A stretch of DNA of 9,524 bases from Tissierellales bacterium (GCA_030146915.1 JASLAT010000016.1:1-9524), one strand, 5' to 3'. Positions 1 to 6,230 are shown, numbered from the stretch's first letter. The notes: a model not told the origin generated them from the sequence alone. Numbers and translations are program-made.

Positions 1-1
1 A

Positions 2-379
2 TCAGTTATTCTAACAGCAGGATGCGCTAAATATAGATATAATAAACTAAACTTAGGTGATATTAATGGTATACCAAGAGTGCTTGATGCAGGTCAGTGT
101 AATGATTCATACTCATTGGTTCTTATAGCTTTAAAACTACAGGAAATCTTTGAATTAGAAGATATAAATGATCTGCCAATTATATATAATATTTCCTGGT
201 ATGAACAAAAAGCTGTAATAGTATTATTATCACTTTTATATCTAGGAGTTAAAAATATTCATTTAGGGCCAACTTTACCAGCTTTCTTATCAAGTAATGT
301 GAAGGATATATTAATAGAAATGTTTAATATATCCCCTATATCAACTGTAGAAGAAGACTTAGAAAAATTTAACAAATAA
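2..379 (+). CDS. hcp: Hybrid cluster protein (Hcp), C-terminal part, 5' end outside window
   Basis: The reading frame is open from base 2 and encodes about 125 residues before the stop, so this is only the C-terminal end of a protein normally about 550 residues long. Hcp is a cytoplasmic Fe-S enzyme, first called hydroxylamine reductase and now linked to nitric oxide reduction and nitrosative stress. Three ligands of the hybrid Fe-S-O cluster are visible with the known spacing: Cys in TAGCAKYR, a second Cys 25 residues later in DAGQCND, and Glu 35 residues after that in WYEQKA. This matches Cys434, Cys459 and Glu494 of the Desulfovibrio protein. The conserved block NIHLGPTLPAF is also present. 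The GTG at 80 is internal and not a start. The gene ends at a bidirectional terminator facing the convergent neighbour. Family assignment is very secure; promoter and N-terminal cysteines lie outside the window. Confidence 0.96.
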   Translation, partial: SVILTAGCAKYRYNKLNLGDINGIPRVLDAGQCNDSYSLVLIALKLQEIFELEDINDLPIIYNISWYEQKAVIVLLSLLYLGVKNIHLGPTLPAFLSSNVKDILIEMFNISPISTVEEDLEKFNK

Positions 380-380
380 A

Positions 381-408
381 AAAAGCTAGATCATTTGATC
401 TAGCTTTT
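381..408. terminator. Bidirectional intrinsic terminator between hcp and the glycosidase gene
   Basis: A perfect 12-bp stem (381-392 with 397-408) closes a four-base ATTT loop. The A-rich left arm and T-rich right arm give a U tract in both directions. It sits between two convergent stop codons, so it can serve both genes. Confidence 0.9.
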
Positions 409-422
409 ACTTATATATTATT

Positions 423-2783
423 TTAAGGTTTTGGAAAGATATCATCTAAACTATAAGTTAAGATACCATCTTTATATACAAACTCTAAAATTGGAATTGT
501 ATATTTATCCTCTGGTTTCTTTGCTTCAGATGTTTTTACATAGATGTATCTAATACCATCCTTCATTTCTGACTTACTATAGCTAGCTCCTTGAACTACA
601 AAGATGCTCTTACCAGCTTTTGCTTCTTCTTTTAAGATATCATGAAATAAATTTGCTTCAAGACTATCTGTGAAACCACCAGAACCAAATACTGGTCTAG
701 TCATTGAAATAATAATATTATCAGTTTTAATATTTTTAATGTCTTCTTTAAAGTTTAACCATTGTTGACTATTACTAGCTCTTAAACCTCTCTTAGAAGT
801 ATTTAAATTAAGAATGGTTATATCATTAAATTTATTTATTTTATAGGCATTATTTCCATGAAATTGAGCCTTAGAAGTAATTCTATTTGTAAAGTTTTTA
901 CCTGCTCCACCTAAAAATAAGGCAGCTTGATGTTTATTTACCCTATCTACAATATCCTTACTAGCATCGTAGTTAACAAGGTTATTAAGACCTTTAGGAT
1001 CTGCTACAACTCCTAGAGAGTAAGAATTTTCATCAAGTTCAACTTTTTTCCTCTTAGTATCTATTAATTTAGACTCTTTAGGCAATCTAGGGTCTGATTT
1101 ATCTGGAAACTCCCTACCAGCTATAGATACCATAATATTACTTAGACCATTACCGTATCTAACAGTTATAAAACCAGATGCAGGCTTATCTGCTGCTATA
1201 AAATGTTTTCCTTCAATTTTACCAATATCCCCAACTACCTCTAAATTTAAATCTTCTGTATATATCTTGGCTTTGTTTCCGTTACCATCATAGCCATCAA
1301 AGTTTGCTATTTCAACTTTCTGACCTGGACTAGCTTTAATTTCTTTCATATAACTATCTATGTGCTCTACACGATCAAGTACATAAAGATCAATCTTATC
1401 TTCCTTATCTAAATACTTTACAGTTATAGTAGCCTTACCAGTTTCTTTAGGTCGGAAAAGATTTCCATCCATCTCAGCTTCAAGTCCTTCAACATGATAA
1501 TTAATTTCTGAAGAGTTCATATCAAGTTGATTTCTATGTTTATCATAGGCCTTAACAAAGATTAATTTACCAGTATCTTTAAATACAAGTGGACTAGACT
1601 CTGGTGAAACCTCGATAGAATCTAAGTCTTCTATAGGAGTTTCTTTAGCAAATACTCCAACTCCATTTACAACTTTTCTCTCAGAACCACCAGATGGATT
1701 ATTTACAACCTTAGCACTAGTACTATCTTTTTCCTTTATAGCCATAGCCGTAGATCCTCCACCATCTAGATTAAGTGCATTGTGAGCACCTAATTCTTTC
1801 ATAAGTCCTCCAAATTGTTTTTGTTCCATTCCCTTATAGAATCCTCTACCATCCAGTGTAACTAATATAAGTTCAGTTTTATCTTTATTAACACCGATAC
1901 CGGTTCTAGGATGGGCCCCAGAAGAATGGATATTAGTAAGAGTAGGATTACCATCTTTTAGTATTATACTACCTCCACCAATAGCGAACTGTATTTTATC
2001 TAAAGAAGGTGTAACACCAGCTTCAAGTTCAACCTCATCTCCTATTTGAAATTCAGATAAAACATCAGCATTATATCCTCTTGCTAATAAAATAAAACCA
2101 TCCCTTGGTATATCTGTAGCTGGAAGGTTTTTTCTTACATCTATTACTTTTCCATTACTAACTACAACTTCTACCATATCTTTATTAAACCTGTTACCAA
2201 CAGACTTATATCCCCAGTGCTTGTTAAGCAGACTGATATTTTTAAATCCATCAGCTAACTTATTTACAGTATAAGGATTTATATTTTTACCTTGACTAAG
2301 GTTTTTAACTACTATTCTTCTGTCTAAATAATCTATGAAAGCTTGATTGTCATTGTCAATATAAATAGATGGTGATGCATATGGAGCCTTCTCTATAGGA
2401 TTAACTATCATTTCTCCATCATTGATCATTCCACCTACTGTATGAGGTAGGGGTGAATAGCTAAAATAGTCAGCATTTACACCAGCTACTGCTCCATTTT
2501 TTTCTACCATATTACTAACAGTGTCCCTATAAGATAGTCCACTTGGGTTCATAATTCCCCTAACGTTTGCATAGGGATTAGTAAGGTCTACCCTAACAAC
2601 ATTAATATTTCTCCACCCAGAAGTGGTCATCCTTTGTATATTTTCGTGAACCACTCCAGAAGATATGTGCTTGGTTTCCTTATTTTCATGTAAAATTTGT
2701 GCTTTGGCTGTTTGACTAAAGTTAATAGATAATAAAGCTGTTAGCCCAATTACTACAACCTTTTTTAAAAATTTCTTTCTCAA
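423..2783 (-). CDS. Secreted phosphodiester glycosidase (NAGPA/DUF2233 family) with degenerate metallophosphoesterase-like C-terminal domain
   Basis: This 786-residue protein starts with a Sec signal peptide (basic residues 2-8, hydrophobic 9-24, likely cleavage after AKA at 28), so it acts outside the membrane. Residues about 45-380 form the phosphodiester glycosidase domain, related to the GlcNAc-1-phosphodiester uncovering enzyme. Its signature motifs are present: GVNADYF (101-107), HPRTGIG (291-297) and LNLDGGGST (337-345). The family hydrolyses sugar phosphodiesters; the bacterial substrate (wall glycan or teichoic-type polymer) is not known from this sequence. Residues about 385-470 and 475-555 look like beta-rich, Ig-like linkers. 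Residues about 585-786 resemble the metallophosphoesterase domain often fused in Clostridia, but the expected metal-binding Asp/His motifs are missing (GG at 625-626 where GD is usual). The start is TTG, chosen because GAGGTGG lies four bases upstream and the signal peptide begins there. The gene is divergent from the XRE regulator and has a WalR-like box upstream. Confidence 0.9.
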   Translation of the reverse strand: MRKKFLKKVVVIGLTALLSINFSQTAKAQILHENKETKHISSGVVHENIQRMTTSGWRNINVVRVDLTNPYANVRGIMNPSGLSYRDTVSNMVEKNGAVAGVNADYFSYSPLPHTVGGMINDGEMIVNPIEKAPYASPSIYIDNDNQAFIDYLDRRIVVKNLSQGKNINPYTVNKLADGFKNISLLNKHWGYKSVGNRFNKDMVEVVVSNGKVIDVRKNLPATDIPRDGFILLARGYNADVLSEFQIGDEVELEAGVTPSLDKIQFAIGGGSIILKDGNPTLTNIHSSGAHPRTGIGVNKDKTELILVTLDGRGFYKGMEQKQFGGLMKELGAHNALNLDGGGSTAMAIKEKDSTSAKVVNNPSGGSERKVVNGVGVFAKETPIEDLDSIEVSPESSPLVFKDTGKLIFVKAYDKHRNQLDMNSSEINYHVEGLEAEMDGNLFRPKETGKATITVKYLDKEDKIDLYVLDRVEHIDSYMKEIKASPGQKVEIANFDGYDGNGNKAKIYTEDLNLEVVGDIGKIEGKHFIAADKPASGFITVRYGNGLSNIMVSIAGREFPDKSDPRLPKESKLIDTKRKKVELDENSYSLGVVADPKGLNNLVNYDASKDIVDRVNKHQAALFLGGAGKNFTNRITSKAQFHGNNAYKINKFNDITILNLNTSKRGLRASNSQQWLNFKEDIKNIKTDNIIISMTRPVFGSGGFTDSLEANLFHDILKEEAKAGKSIFVVQGASYSKSEMKDGIRYIYVKTSEAKKPEDKYTIPILEFVYKDGILTYSLDDIFPKP

Positions 2784-2787
2784 AATA

Positions 2788-2794
2788 CCACCTC
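2788..2794 (-). promoter_or_regulatory. Ribosome binding site that fixes a TTG start
   Basis: On the minus strand GAGGTGG is followed by TATT and then TTG. Its spacing matches GAGGTG sites ahead of ATG elsewhere in the window (for example the gene starting at 5061), so the TTG is the translation start of the glycosidase. Confidence 0.85.
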
Positions 2795-2817
2795 TTCTTT
2801 TATAAACTCCTGATTAA

Positions 2818-2844
2818 ACTATACCCAAATGCCTATCAATACAA
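2818..2844 (-). promoter_or_regulatory. Possible promoter of the glycosidase gene
   Basis: On the minus strand the -10 candidate is TATAGT (2818-2823), preceded by GGG to give GGGTATAGT. The best -35 candidates are weak: TTGTAT with a 15-bp spacer or AATTGT with 17 bp. This suggests an extended -10 promoter or one needing an activator; a WalR-like box lies just upstream. Confidence 0.45.
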
Positions 2845-2870
2845 TTATATAGTTTAAATATAAAAATTAA

Positions 2871-2887
2871 GTTACAGGAGTATTACA
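2871..2887 (-). promoter_or_regulatory. WalR (YycF)-like binding box, perfect consensus match
   Basis: The minus strand reads TGTAAT, five bases, TGTAAC, which fits the published WalR consensus TGTWAH-N5-TGTWAH at all 12 defined positions. It lies about 60 bp upstream of the glycosidase start-side -10 candidate and 5 bp upstream of the -35 candidate of the divergent XRE gene, so it could serve either. It is part of a longer element repeated at 7728-7761. Binding by WalR itself is inference. Confidence 0.5.
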
Positions 2888-2892
2888 TATCT

Positions 2893-2921
2893 ATGAAAAT
2901 ATAGCTAAAATCGGGTATAAT
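2893..2921 (+). promoter_or_regulatory. Promoter of the XRE-cupin / ECF transporter unit
   Basis: ATGAAA (2893-2898) and a perfect TATAAT (2916-2921) are separated by 17 bp. The -10 is preceded by GGG, the same GGGTATA form seen at three other intergenic places. The leader to the start codon would be about 80 bases. Confidence 0.6.
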
Positions 2922-3009
2922 AGTGTAGGAAAATAAAATTCTAAGCTTTAAGGTATTATATAATATAAATAGAGGTTTAATCACTTCAAAACTAAAAGGA
3001 TGTGTTTTA

Positions 3010-3603
3010 ATGTATAATTTAGATATAGGTAAGAAGATAAAAGAATTAAGGTTAAAAGCAGGCTATACTTTAAATGATATGAGTGAAAAGACAGGTCTAT
3101 CAACCGGCTACTTATCACAACTAGAAAGAGGTCTTACAACTATAGCCATAGATACCCTAATTCGGATATCGGAGATATTTCAGGTAGATATATCTTATTT
3201 TGTAGAAAAGAAAAGTGGAAACACTGGTCCTATAGTTAAAACTTATGAAAGAGATCTTATGCAGGTTTTAGGAAATAGGTTTATTTACTATAGTCTATCA
3301 AATACTTTAGATGAAGGTAGACTTTATCCTAGATATATAGAGATTTTACCTGGAGGTATAGATGAACAGATAAATGTTTATAAACATGAAGGTGAAGAGT
3401 TTGTATATGTTTTAGAAGGAATCTTAACCTTGTTATTAGATGGAGAAGAGCATAGTCTTTATCCAGGAGATACAGCTCATTATAGTTCTAAACAGGAGCA
3501 TAATTGGGTAAATAAGACTAATAAGACTGTAAAGGTAATGTCTATACATGTAGCAGATGCTAGGGATTATGAAAAGGAAGAAATCTATAGAAGTTGGAAG
3601 TAG
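3010..3603 (+). CDS. XRE-family transcriptional regulator with C-terminal cupin domain
   Basis: This 197-residue cytoplasmic DNA-binding protein has an XRE/Cro-type helix-turn-helix at residues about 7-62; the recognition region is the GLSTGYLSQLERG segment. A cupin_2 sensor domain follows at about 108-181. Cupin motif 1 keeps H126 and E130 followed by the Gly of EG, and motif 2 keeps PGD (152-154), H157 and H164, so metal or small-ligand binding is plausible. The architecture and length match PuuR-like regulators, but the ligand cannot be read from the sequence. AAAAGGA (2994-3000) lies nine bases before the ATG. The ECF transporter S component follows 62 bp later on the same strand with no terminator between them, which suggests that the regulator controls, or responds to the cargo of, that transporter. 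Family call is secure; target is inference. Confidence 0.93.
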   Translation: MYNLDIGKKIKELRLKAGYTLNDMSEKTGLSTGYLSQLERGLTTIAIDTLIRISEIFQVDISYFVEKKSGNTGPIVKTYERDLMQVLGNRFIYYSLSNTLDEGRLYPRYIEILPGGIDEQINVYKHEGEEFVYVLEGILTLLLDGEEHSLYPGDTAHYSSKQEHNWVNKTNKTVKVMSIHVADARDYEKEEIYRSWK

Positions 3604-3608
3604 AAAGA

Positions 3609-3636
3609 TTGCAATAATTTCTCCTTGTAGTATTAT
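3609..3636 (+). promoter_or_regulatory. Possible extra promoter in front of the ECF S component
   Basis: TTGCAA (3609-3614) and TATTAT (3631-3636) are 16 bp apart in the 62-bp gap. Each matches consensus imperfectly (4/6 and 5/6). The downstream gene may thus be transcribed both by read-through from the regulator and from its own start. Confidence 0.35.
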
Positions 3637-3665
3637 AGACTTATAAGACTAAGAAAGGGGATATT

Positions 3666-4178
3666 ATGAATAAGAAAAGCACAACTAGGGAATTGTCATT
3701 CTATGCTATATTAATAGCACTGACAACAGTATTTACTATGTTTATAAATATTCCATCACCAGCTACTAAAGGATACGTTAATATAGGCGATATCATTGTT
3801 ATATTCTCAGCAATATTAGCTGGAAGAAGAGGCGGATTTTTAATAGGTGGTCTCGGCTCTGCCTTAGCTGATTTAATTTTAGGCTATACGCATTATATAC
3901 CGATAACATTTATTGTAAAAGGTTTAGAAGGTTATATAATGGGATATTTAACAGAGAAAAAAATTTTTTCTGAAAATAAACTTATACCTGCTATAATAGC
4001 TGGGGTTTGGATGAGTATAGGTTATTACTTATTTGAAATTTTTCTATATGGAGCTAAGGCAGCCTTAGCATCATTACCAGGAAACCTAGTTCAAGGTATA
4101 GTAGGAGCAGTTGGGGCTATAGCTCTTTACAAATCCATTTCAAAAATTGATTATTTTAAAGATAAATTTAATCTTTAG
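3666..4178 (+). CDS. ECF transporter S component (substrate-binding membrane subunit)
   Basis: This 170-residue integral membrane protein has about six hydrophobic segments (roughly 9-29, 40-57, 58-75, 78-98, 106-127, 138-156). The block GDIIVIFSAILAG followed by GGxGSALADLILGY (40-74) and KGLEGYIMGYL (85-95) are typical of the ECF S-component family once called DUF1393 (PF07155-like). A14-x-x-x-A18 in the first helix fits the Ala-x-x-x-Ala contact used by S components to dock on EcfT. Such subunits capture vitamins or their precursors and share an energising module (EcfA, EcfA', EcfT) usually encoded elsewhere; none is in this window. The substrate cannot be assigned: no riboswitch is visible upstream and no biosynthetic gene is adjacent. 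AAAGGGG lies five bases before ATG. The preceding XRE-cupin gene may be its regulator. A terminator follows directly. Confidence 0.88.
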   Translation: MNKKSTTRELSFYAILIALTTVFTMFINIPSPATKGYVNIGDIIVIFSAILAGRRGGFLIGGLGSALADLILGYTHYIPITFIVKGLEGYIMGYLTEKKIFSENKLIPAIIAGVWMSIGYYLFEIFLYGAKAALASLPGNLVQGIVGAVGAIALYKSISKIDYFKDKFNL

Positions 4179-4182
4179 TTTT

Positions 4183-4210
4183 AAGCTTCTCCTAGGAGAA
4201 GCTTGTTTTA
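4183..4210 (+). terminator. Intrinsic terminator after the ECF S component
   Basis: A 22-bp perfect palindrome (4183-4204) folds into a nine-bp stem with a CTAG loop, followed by GTTTTA. The T tract is short, so termination may be partial. It sits 4 bases after the stop codon and 12 bases before the next ribosome binding site. Confidence 0.75.
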
Positions 4211-4228
4211 TAAGTTAAGGAGGATCTT

Positions 4229-4462
4229 ATGTTAAAAGTTGATAAAACTTTCATATTTATATTAATATTTATTTTTATTATATTTTTTATTTATAATAAA
4301 AGAGTTGAAATAATAGAGTTTGCTAAAAGTGAAAGAGCCCAAGCGTTAGAGTATAGGAGAGAAAGAGAAGAAATTGTAGGTAAGCCTAGGAGACAAAATA
4401 AATGTACTTTTAAAAACTCTTATCTTGATGATAAGTTAGAAATGGAAAAATCTGACTTGTAA
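4229..4462 (+). CDS. Small single-pass membrane protein of unknown function
   Basis: The protein has 77 residues and I do not recognise its family. Residues about 7-22 are an almost pure Ile/Phe/Leu membrane segment; residues 23-77 are highly charged, starting with NKR, which by the positive-inside rule places the tail in the cytoplasm. A short helix with alternating Arg and Glu (about 35-50) could form a coiled coil. One Cys (59) is present. It is real rather than a chance frame because AAGGAGG (4217-4223) sits five bases before the ATG. No convincing promoter fits between the upstream terminator and this site, so expression probably relies on terminator read-through. The His-rich secreted peptide gene follows 46 bp later and seems to have its own promoter. 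Function unknown. Confidence 0.65.
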   Translation: MLKVDKTFIFILIFIFIIFFIYNKRVEIIEFAKSERAQALEYRREREEIVGKPRRQNKCTFKNSYLDDKLEMEKSDL

Positions 4463-4484
4463 TATTCAGAAAAGTTAGTATAAT
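4457..4484 (+). promoter_or_regulatory. Promoter of the His-rich peptide gene
   Basis: TTGTAA (4457-4462) overlaps the stop codon of the previous gene, and a perfect TATAAT (4479-4484) follows after 16 bp. The predicted leader is about 18 bases, ending in the AGGAGGTG ribosome binding site. Confidence 0.55.
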
Positions 4485-4508
4485 AAAGTCGGAGATAGGA
4501 GGTGTGAT

Positions 4509-4712
4509 ATGAAAAAAATAACATCATTATTATTAGCCTTAGGTATAGGTGTATTTATAGGGCAAACTAGTCTTTCTTTTGCACATGGTTATGGTCATAA
4601 TAGTCATAGGAAGAGACATAGAAGCAATAAACATGCTAGTTGTCAAATAAATCACCAAACTGGGCATATTGAATGTAATGGTAATAATCATCAGCATAGA
4701 TTTTTTAAATAA
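4509..4712 (+). CDS. Small secreted histidine-rich peptide, possible metal binder
   Basis: The 67-residue product starts with a Sec signal peptide (KK at 2-3, hydrophobic 5-18, likely cleavage after SFA at 25). The predicted mature peptide of about 42 residues contains nine histidines (26, 30, 33, 37, 42, 49, 53, 61, 63) and two cysteines (45 and 56), and is strongly basic. Clustered His with a Cys pair suggests extracytoplasmic binding of zinc, copper, nickel or similar metals, or a Cys-Cys disulfide; neither is proven. It has a textbook ribosome binding site, AGGAGGTG (4497-4504), and its own likely promoter, and is closed by a strong terminator, so it can be expressed alone at high level. 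I do not recognise a named family; a YHYH-like small secreted protein is a possible relative. No metal transporter is adjacent to support a specific metal. Confidence 0.75.
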   Translation: MKKITSLLLALGIGVFIGQTSLSFAHGYGHNSHRKRHRSNKHASCQINHQTGHIECNGNNHQHRFFK

Positions 4713-4720
4713 AAAACCAA

Positions 4721-4753
4721 AAAACCAACCAGATTTTTATTCTGGTTGGTTTT
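4721..4753. terminator. Bidirectional intrinsic terminator
   Basis: A perfect 13-bp stem (4721-4733 with 4741-4753) closes a seven-base loop. T-rich tracts follow it on both strands (TTTTAATTTTA on plus, and the A-run before it on minus). It ends the His-rich peptide unit on plus and can end the three-gene unit on minus. Confidence 0.92.
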
Positions 4754-4791
4754 AATTTTATTATTTAATATAGATTGAAACTTACTTAAAT

Positions 4792-5061
4792 TTAGTTTAA
4801 TAAATAGGATAGATAGATTGATATAAAAAAACTAAAAATAAGTAGGGTGTTTAAACCAAGGTATAACCAATTTTTTCTTATAAAACTTGAAACTACTCCT
4901 ATTATCCCTAATATTGGATTTATAAAGATGGAAACAAGTCCAAAAGGTCTTAATCCCTCACCTAAGATAAACTCCATACTATCATAGGGAATAAAATAGG
5001 ATATAAATAGAAGTGATAACCCAAGTAAAAAACTTATTTTAGGTAACTTATCTGTATTCAT
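4792..5061 (-). CDS. Small membrane protein, three predicted segments, unknown function
   Basis: The protein has 89 residues and I do not recognise its family. Three hydrophobic segments are visible (about 7-25, 42-61, 66-87) with the basic residues R62 and K63 between the last two. The start is the ATG at 5061, not the in-frame TTG six codons upstream, because GAGGTGAT (5065-5072 on minus) sits right in front of that ATG and would be inside the longer version. It is the last gene of a minus-strand run of three (lipoprotein, DUF697-like protein, this one), 38 bp after its neighbour, and ends near the bidirectional terminator at 4721-4753. The close spacing implies co-transcription and a shared envelope role, but no function can be assigned. 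Confidence 0.7.
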   Translation of the reverse strand: MNTDKLPKISFLLGLSLLFISYFIPYDSMEFILGEGLRPFGLVSIFINPILGIIGVVSSFIRKNWLYLGLNTLLIFSFFISIYLSYLLN

Positions 5062-5099
5062 ATAATCACCTCTTTTCAAGTTAGTTTTACTAAGGTTTG

Positions 5100-5537
5100 T
5101 TAGGAGTTATCTTTAAGTTCCTTATAATAATCCTTAGCAAAACTAGAACTTATATACCAGCCTAGCATCTGAGTAATTAACGCAGCTGTTCCGGCATTAA
5201 TAACATTTCCCCCAAGTGGTATCCAGCCTACTAAGACTTGTGAAAGACCTCTACCAGCCAAGGTTGCAAGACCTGTACCTATAATACTTTCAGCAGAAGT
5301 CTTAGAAACCTTACGGTTAAAAGTTTTTCCTATACTTTGAATCATGGCTATTTGAAGTCCTACAATTATAGGAGCGTCACTACCTGGGATTTGTGCTAAG
5401 CCAGCACCTACACCGGCGGCAGCAAGAGAAGCTTTGTTAATAGCACTTCTTGCAGAGCTTAATTGTTCTTCAGACATAAGTGATTCTGCTTCTTTTTTAT
5501 AAACTTCTATCTTATTTTTTATTTCTTTTTTCTTCAT
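5100..5537 (-). CDS. DUF697-like Gly/Ala-rich protein without a GTPase domain
   Basis: This 145-residue protein starts with a charged helix (1-30, Lys/Glu-rich) and continues with two Gly/Ala-rich hydrophobic stretches at about 36-68 and 84-130. The pattern IPGSDAPIIVGLQIAMIQSIG followed by a Gly-rich LAGRGLSQ and PLGGNVINAGTAA segment resembles the DUF697/YcjF-type domain that usually follows a dynamin- or Era-like GTPase domain in larger proteins. Here that domain stands alone: no P-loop is present in it or in its neighbours. It probably associates with or inserts into the membrane. AGGGGGT precedes the ATG at a usual distance. It lies 48 bp after the lipoprotein gene and 38 bp before the small membrane protein, so it is probably in an operon, with a possible internal promoter (5564-5572). 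Domain resemblance is from memory of the pattern, moderately sure; function unknown. Confidence 0.7.
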   Translation of the reverse strand: MKKKEIKNKIEVYKKEAESLMSEEQLSSARSAINKASLAAAGVGAGLAQIPGSDAPIIVGLQIAMIQSIGKTFNRKVSKTSAESIIGTGLATLAGRGLSQVLVGWIPLGGNVINAGTAALITQMLGWYISSSFAKDYYKELKDNS

Positions 5538-5563
5538 AAAATAACCCCCTAGTTATTAAGAAG

Positions 5564-5572
5564 ACTATACCC
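5564..5572 (-). promoter_or_regulatory. Possible internal extended -10 for the DUF697-like gene
   Basis: The minus strand reads GGGTATAGT in the 48-bp gap between lipoprotein and DUF697-like genes, identical to the -10 candidate of the glycosidase gene. No good -35 is visible at 17-18 bp. It would allow the last two genes to be expressed without the lipoprotein. Confidence 0.35.
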
Positions 5573-5585
5573 TATTATTTTAAAA

Positions 5586-6122
5586 TTACTTTGAGGAAAT
5601 AGTTAAATCTAACTTTCTATAACCATCGTGACTTACCTTAATATCAACCTGTCTTCCATTAAAGTTTTTACTCTCATCTACTATTATAGGTTCCTCATTA
5701 ATAATGTCTTGTATATTTTCGTGTATCCAAATTCTAGCGTCATCAAAATCAGGTACTTGATCTAGCATAAGTCCTAGATAAATAGAATTTAACAGGTAAT
5801 CTTGTTTACCAAGGTCTACTACCTCATCTAAAAAATAAACAAAGTTTAAACTTTCAACTTCATCTGATGATTTACTTCCAACCATAGTAAAAATTGAATT
5901 TCCTTGATTGCTAGGGGAATGACCAACTGCTATGTCCTTGCCATCTTGATTTTCATCCTTTGAAAAATTAAAAGATAGATCCTCTTTAAAGTATTTCCTC
6001 GTATCTTTATAAGAAACACCTTCTATAGGATTTTCAATCTTAGTTTTTTCTCCACAAGCAGTTGTAAAAACTGCCAAGGAAATAATTAATAGTGTAAATA
6101 ATAAATATTTTCTTTTTTTCAT
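5586..6122 (-). CDS. Putative lipoprotein of unknown function
   Basis: The 178-residue product has a lipoprotein signal peptide: basic MKKRK, a hydrophobic core (7-19) and a lipobox-like TTAC with Cys at 23, though Thr rather than Leu/Val at -3 is not ideal. After lipidation it would be anchored on the outer face of the membrane. The rest (24-178) is acidic and soluble, with short beta-like stretches, and I recognise no domain; the only cysteine is the lipidated one. AAAGGAGG (6128-6135) lies five bases before the ATG, so the start is well supported. It is the first gene of a minus-strand trio with the DUF697-like protein and a small membrane protein. Its promoter must lie in the 127 bp shared with the divergent membrane protein gene, where -10-like TATTAT/TATGAT strings exist but no convincing -35. 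Confidence 0.82.
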   Translation of the reverse strand: MKKRKYLLFTLLIISLAVFTTACGEKTKIENPIEGVSYKDTRKYFKEDLSFNFSKDENQDGKDIAVGHSPSNQGNSIFTMVGSKSSDEVESLNFVYFLDEVVDLGKQDYLLNSIYLGLMLDQVPDFDDARIWIHENIQDIINEEPIIVDESKNFNGRQVDIKVSHDGYRKLDLTISSK

Positions 6123-6201
6123 AGTAACCTCCTTTAAATAACTAGATTTATAATATCATAAGAAACTAGAAATAGTCTAGATTAGAAAAAAATTAGCAGT
6201 A

Positions 6202-6230
6202 TTGAAAAATAGCTATATATATTATATTAT
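6202..6230 (+). promoter_or_regulatory. Promoter of the 467-residue membrane protein gene
   Basis: TTGAAA (6202-6207) and TATTAT (6225-6230) each match consensus at 5 of 6 positions with an ideal 17-bp spacer. Transcription would start near 6237, giving a leader of only about 13 bases to the GTG at 6250 or 22 to the ATC at 6259. Confidence 0.65.

Noticed and set aside
80..82. GTG as a start for a 99-residue protein
   Set aside because: The frame is open upstream to the window edge and the upstream residues match Hcp, including a cluster-binding Cys.
2913..2921. Sigma-B promoter, because GGGTAT resembles the sigma-B -10
   Set aside because: No GTTTAA-type -35 is found at 12-15 bp upstream of any of the four copies; an extended sigma-A -10 is simpler.
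2959..2964. Second TATAAT upstream of the XRE gene
   Set aside because: No -35-like sequence at 16-18 bp; probably a by-product of AT-rich DNA.
2784..3009. Riboswitch or small RNA in the divergent intergenic region or before the ECF gene
   Set aside because: No conserved riboswitch core or terminator-type hairpin is visible; the region is explained by promoters and the WalR-like box.
5062..5079. Upstream TTG start adding six residues to the small membrane protein
   Set aside because: The extension consists of the Shine-Dalgarno sequence itself (GAGGTGAT), which serves the ATG at 5061.
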